Part shown: one piece after another, positions 22,427 through 33,200 of the stretch | How positions within the stretch are numbered: position 1 is the first letter of the stretch | How the letters are laid out: every line of letters begins with the position of its first letter | Assembly: GCA_963669155.1 (NCBI GenBank) | Contig: OZ022585.1 | Span: 12,603,867 to 12,667,866 of the forward strand | DNA length: 64,000 nt | DNA from: Arbacia lixula | Taxonomy: Eukaryota; Echinodermata; Echinoidea; Arbacioida; Arbaciidae | Direction: 5' to 3' | Made by a program: the position numbers and the translations under genes | Notes under the pieces: generated by a model | The model's input: the letters and a program-made list of their open reading frames with translations, nothing else | Databases searched by the model: none | Told to the model about the DNA's origin: nothing

Positions 22427-23527
22427 TTTTACATGGTACACAAGAATATTGCACATTTTTTTTACAGTTCTCTGTTGCAGACCAATGGAGTTGCTTTATG
22501 GAGGTAAATGATCAGGATTCGGTGCAAGGAATCATCATTTTCTAACAGTCATAATATAGAATTTATCATTTGTCTGCTCTTATTCAATTCCACTTTTTGT
22601 CCTGGTTTCATTTTCCATTTAAACTTAAAAGAAAACAAAAAAACTTGAAGGGTGTTTTATGTGTCACAGAATATTATGAAAAGTGTAAAGAAGAGTTTTA
22701 AGAGAATTGTAAACGATACATTGAAAATGTAGGATGAAGTGCCCCAAGTCATAATTTCATTCTGCTCCCTAGGCATGCTGATTCCAACTGCATGTGTATT
22801 GGTTTTGTCTTTGTCTTGTATCCTTTTCTCAATTTAAGACTTTATTGTTCATGTTTGCTGGACTAGAATTGGCAGTTTGATCATATAAGCCTGATCAGGA
22901 ACTATGCATGCTTAAAGCCAAACTCCCATTTTGAGACTTCCTTTTACATATTTGTTACAACATATCAGCTTTAACTTGAACTAGTGGGGTGGGAGTCGGG
23001 TCGGGTCCATAGAATTCAGATGTTTGCCCTCACGCATGTCCCAGAAATGTGTCCTTTTCTTTTGCGTAGCTTATAAGAGATAAATAACATGTGGATATTT
23101 GAGGGACAGGTTTACTAAAAATTAATTTGCTATACATATTTTGTAAGATTGTCATGTTTAGTGTGTGAGCTTGCCCATTTTCCTTTTGAGTTATATATTT
23201 CTTTCTCTTCTTTCATAGGGGGATAATTATGTTTTGCTTCTGCTGTGTATATACTTATAGTCGTGAATAAATTGTTGTGATTATCTACTGCAAATATCAG
23301 GCCGTCCGTGAATAAAACCAAATGCTAGAAAGAGGAAAGTGAATTATAGTGTGTTATCTTTATTTTGCATCGTGTGCCTGTTTTCAATTCAGTTAAATTG
23401 TTGGAAACTTTAACGTTCTATTTTCTCTCCTTTCTTTCATTTCTTTTGTCTGTACTACAACCATTTCGGTCAAATATGAGTCAGAAAAATGAAAGAAAAA
23501 TGATTGATTCATTGTTTGATGTATGAA
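22427..23527. other. spacer, nothing recognised
   Basis: No gene or structured repeat seen. Confidence 0.4.
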
Positions 23528-23990
23528 AGGGATAGTTCACCCTGAAATAATTTTGTTTCAATAACAGTACACACATGAAAGAAACATATTAGCGAAGGTT
23601 TGATGAAAATTCGTCAAAGGATAAGAAGTTATGATCTTTTAAAATTTTGATTTTGTGACGTCACATGTGAGGGTTCTCTCCCATTTGTTGAGTACAGTTG
23701 TTGTTGTTTTTTTTATGTGCATTTTCTGAAGAAAAAAAATGTGCATCCTTGTACCTGTGCATCTGATACATCATCAGAAATACATTTTTACACATATACC
23801 TGAATGAAAAAAAAAATCATTTGGTTCTCAAAAACAGAAAAAGAGAAATTTATGTAATTATATTGTACACGACATATGGGAGAGCACCTCGCACTTGACG
23901 TCACAAAGTTGAAATTCTCAAAATCTAGTAACTTTCTTTTCCATTACCGATATTTGTCAAACCTTCACTAATATGTTTCTGAAACAAAAA
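23528..23990. mobile_element. foldback element, GGGATAGTTCACCCTGAA type
   Basis: The left arm contains GCGAAGGTTTGATGAAAATT, AAGAAGTTATGAT, TGTGACGTCACATG and GGTTCTCTCCC. The right arm has the same blocks inverted: GGGAGAGCACC, TTGACGTCACAAAG, TAGTAACTTTCTTTTCC and GTCAAACCTTCACTAATATG. The outer left end is not mirrored well at the right, so the right terminus is eroded. The CRE-like palindrome TGACGTCA sits in both arms. Confidence 0.65.
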
Positions 23991-24123
23991 CAAAAGACAA
24001 AAGAGATCCAATGCTTTCACATGCATCATACAAGCAAAACCTCATTTTCAATTGCAAACTGGTAACTAAAAATGGTATGATTGATATTAAAAAGAAAATA
24101 TGTGAGATAATGTAGAAAAAGTA

Positions 24124-24740
24124 TATAAACACAACAAAAAAAAAGGAAGTCCCCCCTTTTTCAAAACAGCATAACTTTTAAACAAAACAGTTTTGAGCAA
24201 AATAATTTGGCAGGAGCGTTACACTCATGATTAACTAACTTCAGTGTGAAAACGTGATTGATTTGTTAAGTCTTGCATGAGTGAGCACATAATTAATAAT
24301 GGCAAATATGTCACTTTTTGAAATTCACAACAGTCGTTTTGAGGAAATTGTGATAGGACCTACAGGATTTCGACCAATTCTGTTTTTTTTTTTTTTTGGT
24401 GAATAATTAAGTGCTATATGATAATCATCAATCGTTGACTCTCTTACACATCCCCTCACACTTTTAATATATTTGAGGGCTGAATGAGCTCAATTCAAAC
24501 ATTTCCAGCATTCATAATTTTTTAAATGGCGAAATCCATGAAGTTTATTCAAAAAGTCAAAAAGGATTTTTCCCAGTTTCACATTTTCTAAAAACAAGAA
24601 ATTATAACAGTGTCATTGTTGAGTGCTCACACTAGATAAAGAAAGCAAAATATATTATTATTTACTGTTTTGGGGCATAAAAAAATACTCCTATGACTTT
24701 TAAAATGTGGCATTTTACTTCAATGGAAGCTCATTCATGA
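24124..24740 (+). mobile_element. partial copy of the GGAAGTCCCCC element
   Basis: Homologous to the element at 63365: AACACAACAAAAA..AAGTCCCCCC, then ATAACTTTTAA..AAAC, GCATGAGTGAGCACA and TGTCACTTTTTGAAATTCAC. The right inverted end expected from 63365 was not found, so this copy is degraded at that side. Non-coding. Confidence 0.5.
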
Positions 24741-24799
24741 ATGACTTAATTGTGTCATACCTAGACTATTATGTGCTATTTTTCCGTGTAAACAATGGA

Positions 24800-25388
24800 A
24801 AAGTACTACATTTTGTACCTCGATCGCCAAGCGATATGGATATAGCTAGGGATCGGACATTGCGATTATCATGAATATCGTTATCGCCACCTACGTGTAG
24901 TCGTTGAGCGAAAAAATCGAGAAATGTACCGCGAAATAGTAAGTAAAATCCAACGTTTGTCGATTGTGTGTCAATAACTGTTATCTTTCCTTACTTTCAT
25001 CTTGTGAATGTGGTTTCTTAATTTCATCACCCTTGTCCCTATCGTAAAAAAGAGACAAATTTGAAGTAAAAAGTGTCGCTTGTCGGCTGTGTTACTGTAG
25101 CCGCCTTGGACAGGGACCAGTGCCGCTCCGCCTGCACCACGGCCACGGCTAGCTTACGGAGCACAGCGCTGCGGCGCGGCAGCGGGCTGGCTCGATGAAT
25201 TCCAATATTCGACTGTCTTGGTTAGTATTATGTCTACATACGATTTTATTTTATTTTTTACAATAAATAACCGATTAGAGCTCTAGTTACGATTTATTCT
25301 CAGAAATCTTAATTCTTATCCGACCCAGCTGAGGTATCGGTCTAAGCCTATTGATAGGCTTAAGCCTTAGGCTAGGTTGGATAAGATT
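24800..25388. other. CG-rich island in spacer, possible promoter or exon
   Basis: 25085-25190 is markedly richer in C, G and CpG than anything nearby, and 24820-24930 also has many CG dinucleotides. A GTAAGT donor-like site occurs at about 24945. This could be a non-coding first exon and promoter of sestrin 5 kb upstream of its ATG, or part of an old repeat. No protein signal. Confidence 0.25.
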
Positions 25389-25853
25389 GTGGTATTCCGA
25401 AATTCTCATAAGTTTTCTAAGTCCGCTCCTAAGTTTCTCCTCAGTTTTCTCTTATCCTTATGTAAAATTATGCAAATCATGAAGTTAAGAGGAATGGTAT
25501 TCAAGAATCTGCGTAAGAAAGGATTTGTCTAAGCCGTTCATAACACACGCAATAAAAAAGAACAGCATTCATTTGCGTAGGCGCGAGTACATGATTGATG
25601 TGTGCGCACATTGCGTGACCACAAAGTTTGGACCAATCCTTGAGATGCTATGATTGTGATTGTCTGTTCATAAATGAAACATTTCCTTCCATTGCACTGG
25701 CTAATAGATGCACACTGGTCGTGGTCAAACTTTCCCTAATTTGCAATAAGAGAGTCCAAAGGATGTTCTTTAAATACCAATTTCTTGCCTCTCCTAGACC
25801 TAGGCACCTCTTAAGTTGGGGACTTCAAGTTCAGAGAATTTTGGGAGTACCAC
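25389..25853. mobile_element. TIR element, GTGGTATTCC ends
   Basis: The left end GTGGTATTCCGAAATTCTC is matched inverted by GAGAATTTTGGGAGTACCAC at the right, with further AAGT/ACTT-containing matches inside. The 84-codon frame at 25628 has no recognisable domain. It directly abuts the next repeat at 25860. Confidence 0.45.
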
Positions 25854-25859
25854 CCCTAC

Positions 25860-26275
25860 AACTAGTCTCCGGAGCGTCCTGAGTGCTCGCCATCATTTTC
25901 CTTGCTTGATGGGTCTGACTGCTAATGTAATTGACCCATGCACAGAAATGAATTACTTGTTTCAAGTACATTTATCACATATGAATGGCTAACTGTATAC
26001 ATGTACAGTGTACCTGCACTATAAAAATGTTTGAAAATGTTACTTGAGCAATGATACGTATTTCCAAAAAACATGGATTAAAATGATCTTCAAACCAACC
26101 ACGGACCTATTCAGGTACATGTATTCTCCATAAATGTGTGCAATAGGTTTGAGTTACGAGGTACAGAATTGCTGAAACCAACTTACACTGCTAATCTTGA
26201 CTCACTTGCTCCAAAGCTCTACGCTACGCAGCCTGCTCACTGCATGAGCGGGTGGTCGCAGTTAGTCTACAACAT
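25860..26275. repeat. hairpin-ended interspersed element (copy 2)
   Basis: Colinear with 660-1275 but missing the internal block that contains 890-1030 of copy 1. The right end again shows CTGCTCACTGCATGAGCGGG and GGTCGCAGTTAGTCTAC. The left hairpin is reduced to CTCCGGAG. Confidence 0.5.
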
Positions 26276-26856
26276 AAAAATTCATCCAGCCATATAAATG
26301 CTCAGATCAACATTTGAGATACTCTTCAATCTGTTTTCCATGTTGGTTGATTCTTAGACAGGAATAACCGTCCCTTTTGGCCGTTTTTAAATCAACATTA
26401 CATCTTTGGACGAGGGCGTTTAGAGGAGCCAGATGCAATCTCAGCGGATCCAAAAGGCTATACAGAGACTGAATTTTTGGTCTAGTTAATTATGTGCCAA
26501 AATCTGTGAAATTAAGGTGGCCAGGTTATATTTTCAAACGTAAATTCTGCTGCAATGATGTACTTTATACCGCACGATATACTGTGTACAGCACAACATT
26601 GAAACACCAATAGCATTCATGTCTATTTTCTATTTGTTGTCCAGGTTGGTTTCTGTACCAGAATGGGTAATATTGGTGGGCAGGCTATATTTTCGTACAG
26701 AACAGTGCTGCCTCAGTGCCTCTGTTTCACATCCTCACTCTACACATTAGGGTCTACAAGTGCAAAATATTGCAATAACAGTCGCAATCTTTCAAAAACA
26801 CAGCCAAGGTTACGACCGGTCACGACAGCCAAAAAATTCAAAATTTGTAATAATGG

Positions 26857-27045
26857 GGCCATTCTCATTGGGCTTAAAAAATCGAGAAGTTAGAAAAATC
26901 GTTAAGTTAGGGTGAAAGTTGCCTAGCATACAGTGTAAGTACCAACAGCCGTCCGAAACTTTGCATGAAAAATCACAACTCAGAGTGTGATTTTTCTAAC
27001 TTTGCACCAAAACTTCGCAATTATTTGTAATGAGAATGCTCACAG
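26857..27045. repeat. imperfect foldback
   Basis: CATTCTCATT..AATCGAGAAGTTAGAAAAATC on the left is repeated inverted as GATTTTTCTAACTTTGC..AATGAGAATG on the right. Probably an old MITE; ends not fixed. Confidence 0.35.
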
Positions 27046-28159
27046 CAGAAAAATCTTGATTTTACTCATGTGATGTCCGGCGTCTGCTCTTCCAGAAATG
27101 CGCGATCGAGCTAGCTGCTATGTATATGCTGCAGTACTTCATACATTACAGGCTTGGCTACTGTCATATCGGATGCGGAGCGTCGTACTAGTACTACTTC
27201 TTCTTCTACTGTGAACTGTTTTATTTATCTATCAACATCAAAACAAAACTGTATGGGCTGTAGCTGCACTCACTAAACTAGATCAATTCAGTAATAACTT
27301 TTCATGAGTTTCTCTTGATACAGCATGTAGGTTGGACCTTCATGTAATAACATCAATGTATCTTCCTACTGCACTCAAGATTATTTGAAAAGATACCATG
27401 GAGTGAAATGTAGTACATTGTAAATCATGGACTTGCTCTTGAGCTTTTATAGATCTCCTTTGAAGACTTTCATTTACCGGTGGTCCTCTTAAGATCTAGT
27501 ACTTTTTTTATGGGAGCTATAGCCGATTGCTCGCTATACCAGTACATGATCAAAACATACAAAAAAAATGCATATCTGGGACTACACAAACAATAACATA
27601 TTTACTGCTAGTACTGTAATCTTTTAATGACTTTGCAAGCATTCTAACCTGAATTCACTAGCTAACAATTCACCAAAATATCTGACAGCACAGTTGAAAA
27701 TGTAAATAAATGACACTTCCATAGTCTCCGTTTACCGACAAATGAAGCAGCGGGGAGGCTCAGTTACCTGGTCACGCCTGCCGGCATGACCATGTGTAAG
27801 CAATGAATGATTATTGAACGCAATCTTCATGCATGCGCGGCTGGTCGTACACTCGCGGTGTCACATAGAGGCTATTGTTTGCCATGTGCGTGCTTGACTG
27901 TGTTGATGGTTGGGCGTGGGGTGTGCAGTATGTGCAGTACCGCTCGCACGCCACGTACATGTAATGTCGACTTATGCATGTGTGGTCGTGTGTGTGTGTG
28001 TGTGTGGATTCTTTCACGGTGTGTGTGATCAGTGTTAACGGCGGAAAGAAAATTGATTGTGCTGTTGTTGCGTTTCCCTCGCTGGGCGACATGGCTGAAG
28101 GGAGTGCTCGTAATAACGGGGTCAATTTTCTTTCTTTTTCTTTATTCATGGGCTGGGAA

Positions 28160-28315
28160 TTTGTCTCGCTATAGCAGAAATTTCGCTATAGCCGATCCCA
28201 TTATATGAAGACAGAATACACGGAGGTCTATGGAAGAAAAATCGGGACCCAAGAAATTTCCTCGTAATAAGAGGGTTCTCGCTATACCCGTGCTCATTAT
28301 AACGGGGTTCCCCTG
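28160..28315. mobile_element. right end of a TATAGCGAGAA-type DNA element
   Basis: The block GGGACCCAAGAAATTTCCTC then GTTCTCGCTATACCCGTGCT and CATTATAACGGGG, ending CCCTG|TA, is homologous to the right end of the intact element 53775-55073 (GGGACCGAGAGATTTTTCTC..CCGTGCTCGTTG). The left end of this copy was not found. The GT/CG-rich 27800-28080 may be its interior. Confidence 0.5.
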
Positions 28316-29810
28316 TATGTGCAAATAATACTTCGGTTGATTGACACTTGAAAAGTCCTCTTCAAGTACTTTTTTCTGCAGCAGGCTTATTCAGTACTTT
28401 CACAACATTGAGTCATACTGTTGAGTGCTTACAACATGTTTTGTATAGTACATGTATGTACCTGCAAATGTGCACGTAGGCACAAGTTCATTGTTTGTGC
28501 TTGAGTAAGCTTGCACAGCCCTGTAGAAGTTATCCTCCATTTGACTTGATGGATGTTTAATCCCACTCAAGTACATCCTGCTTGAAAGGGTCCTAATGAG
28601 CTTTTCTTAAATAGGAAGTATATTTTAAGACATGCATTTGTGTAACCTTTCCACAGATGTGGAATGAAAGACATTTTTAGTGAATCAATGATCTAAATGC
28701 ATTAAGAAATGAAATATATGGTCATGTGTTACATTTTTTTGTGGTCATTTTTTATGCTTCATGGACCATCATAATTTGTTGGTTATGCTTTTCATCTTGC
28801 ATTGTTCACCCATGCACCACACTCAATGCTCTACACTTCATGATTCCATTGTTTGATGTGTTTCTAACTTCCTGTGTGTTAGATACAGCCCAATGCACAA
28901 TCACCATCTCCATTGTGACTTCAGTGTAACCCAACAGACGTTTGTTTGTCTTCTTTATGAGCTTTATTTTTGTGCAGTGAAGGGATTAGGGACTGGTGGT
29001 TTCAATTTTTATCCCTATAGTTTTGTGTTTTGTGATTTACCCGTTAAATCTTAAGATTTGGTAATATTTTGTGTGCCCTTTATGCTTAAGTAAAGGTTGT
29101 ACTGTATCTCTCTTGCAGCCTAAATTAAGTTCTTTGAAATGCTCCATGAATCACAAAGGCAATGTAGGTCTTGTTGGTGAGTTGTGTAGCCTTGTAGGAT
29201 TAAAATGGTGCTTTCAAAATGCATGTACTCCTCAGGCTAAGCTTCTCTTTATGTCAATATCAGTATGATATTGAGAAAGGATCTCAAAAGTAATATGGTA
29301 CACCACATTTCAAGAAAGGCCAGACTCACTGAAGCATTTAGAAAGAAGTTCTCTCTTGGTAAACATGCACTTTAATTTCATTGTATAATAGTTTTAAACC
29401 ATAACTGCTTGATATTACATTGTATGAATTATGACAGGCTGTAATGCTACTTGTATGTTCACATACACTTTATGTGTATGTATATGAATGACCTGGCAAG
29501 ACCAAATTTCACTCATGAAACATTTGGATCAATGCACAATGTAAGTATGTCAATGCATGTTTGTTAGCAATCTATTAAATCCAGTGGCCTTTAATAACTA
29601 CCAGTAGACATGGATATGATATGTTTTTAGCTATCATTTAACTTTGTTCTTTCTCTCTTTCATGGCTTTTTCTTTTGAGGGGGAGGGAGGACCCCATTTA
29701 CTCTGGGTTAGATTGTTTGTTCTGATCGTGATTGCTGTGTACTTTAGACTAGAGCTAAAATGGCTAACTGATTTGTAAATATGCTCTCTTGTTTTGCATG
29801 TTCATTTCAG
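28316..29810. other. spacer upstream of sestrin, no gene seen
   Basis: AT-rich. A pyrimidine-rich acceptor TTCATTTCAG ends it at 29810. A promoter may lie here, but no TATA or initiator can be singled out. Confidence 0.4.
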
Positions 29811-29949
29811 CAACTCATCGTGATGCAGCACTGTACATGTGACGGTCTCACAGACTAACTTCTAGCGGATGAAGGAGTGTTATATCCAAAACAAGTAGAG
29901 ACTCGTAATTGTAATTTGACAAGCTGCCACTCTCTGTTCTTACTGAAAA
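29811..29949 (+). other. sestrin 5' UTR in exon 1a
   Basis: Begins after TTCATTTCAG. An in-frame TGA at 29944-29946 precedes the ATG. If the acceptor is used, a non-coding exon lies further upstream; otherwise this is the distal promoter-proximal exon. Confidence 0.45.
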
Positions 29950-30285
29950 ATGGAGGAGGGGCGAGGCTCCGATGCAGAGCTACGGTGGCTGTTCAGCCGG
30001 CTTGCGACCAGAGACCCCAACGAGCGAGGCCAAGCAATGGCAGAGATTGAGGTAGTCAGCGATGAGCTGACAGTGAACGGCACACCCAATGGGACGGGGG
30101 ATGGGATCCAGATCAGAGCTGGGGATTGTCACAGCGGCCGGGATGGGGATGGAGCTCTCATTGACTCTGTGGTGGGCAAAAATGTGGCTGCTACCCGCTT
30201 CTTGGCGACCGTGCTGAGACTTGCCATCCAGTGTCCATTCAGCGATGTTCGAGACCGCTGTAAGGGGGTACTTCAGAGAATAAAG
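29950..30285 (+). CDS. SESN1: sestrin exon 1a (canonical N-terminus)
   Basis: 112 codons. MEEGRGSDAELRWLFSRLAT aligns with MAEGENEVRWDGLCSRDSTT of human SESN1. A Gly/Asn/Asp-rich insert of roughly 25 residues follows (NGTPNGTGDG..GDCHSGRDGDG), longer than in vertebrates. Then a helical part (FLATVLRLAIQCPFSDVRDR). Donor AAG|GTGAGT at 30286. Confidence 0.9.
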
Positions 30286-33200
30286 GTGAGTAAAATCCAT
30301 TTGCAGTGCTGCAGCAACTCTACTTACCAGGGCTAGGTTGGGTATTAATAAGCAAACACTTTTAAAGATCATCCATGAAATTGTACTTTATAGCTACTGA
30401 AACTGTACTCTTTACCATTCTTTTATTTTTTGGCTTTTTACATTTTGAATGTTGAAATGCAGATTTTGGGGCAGGTCATTTGAACAAAAAGGTTTGTACG
30501 TGTACCTGCAAAACCATAGACTGTCAATATCACTTTAAACATCACAATCTAAATGACTCAATGAGATTTTAAATCACGCTGTGTGCAGGGATGATTAGAA
30601 GAGCAAGTAGAAGCTTTTATCATTGTCTCCAACTTTCATTTCGTTATCTTGTATGAAAACAAGTTAGAGTCTGAGGTCTAGGCAAACCACAAAGAATTCT
30701 ACATTATGTTATGTTTCATGCTGTTCTGGTGCTTCATGCAATGTGTGAAAGAATTCAGTTTGTGTGCAAAAAAGAGATACTACGTTCCCCATCAGTTGTA
30801 AACTTGCACTACATGTACCTGTACATTTGTGTATGTACTGTAACTGGCATGTTCTAGACATTTGATATAAAATATCATACTCAGGCTTTCTCGGCATTCA
30901 GATTCCTGTGTAAACTGCTATTTTTTCTGGCTCCAATATTCCAAGTGGAATAATCACCAGTTAATATGGTTTTGTGCACTCTGGTGCTGGTAAAATTTTA
31001 CTGCTTTGAAACTTGATGTATTTCTCTTATTTTTCATGAAAACTTTTACATTCCTGTCAGTTTTGTATAATGCATTGTATGTTTGGTGTGTATAATTTGC
31101 ATTGTGATTATGAAAATTTGTACAGGTACAGTAACTGTACAAATGATCTGTTAAGTTTGTTGACCTACGTACATTGTACAGCATCTGGTATTAAGACATT
31201 TATGTATTGTACAAGTGTACAGTAAATGTTCCTTTTTCTCTAACTCTTGACACATTTGCACAATACAGAGTACATATTGGAAATGTGTAATGTTCAGTAC
31301 TCACATACTTTGCATGTACTGTCCAATGATGGAAGGTAATTCTTAAGTTTTCATGTTTCAATGTAACGAAGTACAGTACAGCTACATTGTGGATACAAAG
31401 ATGCCTTGTGTTCATAATGTTACAGGGGCTTACCTTGTATGTTGCGAGGCACCAGACTTAAATCCAGTGTATGTCATAAAATCAATGAATTTGCCGGGTG
31501 TGTATGCTCTGATCTCAGTGACAGTGTTCTCCCCTTTATTATTGTTCATTCAGTATCTCCCCTACCTCTCTTTCCATTGTCACCTTGTCTAGCCTATTTG
31601 TCCAAAGTATATACTGCCCCTTTCTTTGTCATACCTTTTGTTAGTCCTACAGAGCTCAGTATGCTATTGTCCTGCAACTTCTACTTTCCTCACTACTAAA
31701 GCAATCTAAAACACAATGGTACAGGCAATAAATACAGGCAGGTACAGCATCATGAGGTCTTTCATCTTACTGAGCAGATTTTATGGTAAATTTATATTGT
31801 TGGCAGGTCATTTTCTGGAGAGCATCGTTATACTCTACTAGACTTGGTACTTTTTACGTGACTTAGTGTTATATGTGCTCTACATGTACATGTACATGTA
31901 CAGTTTTACTGATGCATGTCAGCCCTCTGGTAATGCAACTACATGTACAAGAACAACTTTTCCTTTTAAAAAGTCTCTTTTCTATTTGTGGTACACACAG
32001 GTACTTACAATGTACAGGTTCCTTCAACTTAAAGGGTTATGAAATTAGAAAAATAAGTTCCCACTAATCTATGTAAAGTTATCCACTAAAAAAGAATTTC
32101 ACATTTGTTTGCCACAATAAAGTCTCATTTTGACGAAAACTTGAAAAAAAAACACACCTCAATGTGACATCAGAAAAGTCAGTGCCGAGTCGAATGCATA
32201 CAAAATCTCATAAAGGACTCTGCTGTTAAACTTAGATTATTTTTGTAATTTAGTAACCCTTTAATGAAGTCTTAATGACCAAATGACTGTTTTGTCATGT
32301 TTATTCAAATCTATAAAGCATACATGAACATTTTGTATGCAATAAAAGTTAGTTCTTTGAAAAAGAATTCTGTGTAGGGGTAGAGGGGGGAGGAGTATAA
32401 TTAATTGTACATTTTCATTTTAATAAACAAGGGGCCCACTATACATGCTTTGTGAGGTACATGTAGTATTAAAGGGCATACTGTACTGGGAAGGCAAAAA
32501 AGCCTTCAAAATGTAATTGTTAGCAATCTTCTTGCTAATGGTCTTAAATTCATGTATTGCCTATTTTAGAAGCTTGCTGAAAGTTATTTGCCTCAAATGA
32601 TCCACATATGGAGTAATTAATAATTAATGATTAAATCCTCAAAATGTTCGGCCCGATCATTTTGAGGATTTGTGATTCAATCATTCATTACTCCAAATGT
32701 AGATCATTTGAGGGCAAATAACTTTCAGCAAGCTTCTAAAATAGACAATACATGAATTTAAGACCATTGGCAAGAAGATTGCTAACAATTACATTTTGAA
32801 GGTTTTTTGCCTTCCCAGTACAGTATATGCCCTTTAATGTTTGTTGGTATTCAATGTGATGTCAATATCCAAAGAAGTTACGCTTCCATGGCGTACATAT
32901 TATGTATTTCATTTTCAGGACATTGTATTCATGCGTTGTGTGCACAAACACACACCCACTGCCCACTTTACATAAGATGCCAGTGACCCCGGGTCTTCCA
33001 GTACATTGTACATTGTATACAATGTGCACTTCAACTACCACGTGCGTGCATACAGTATGCATTTATGTTATTTTGCATGTGGTACATACGACTGTCCACA
33101 GGGGACTTACAAATTTACGTACACGTGCACAATCAGCCTGGATCTGATTGGCTCTGGTGGTATGGCATGTCCCTATGGAAGTTTCCATTCCATGAAACGA

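Noticed and set aside
27780-28080. Frames on both strands in a GT/CG-rich stretch
   Set aside because: Likely interior of the element ending at 28315; no conserved protein.
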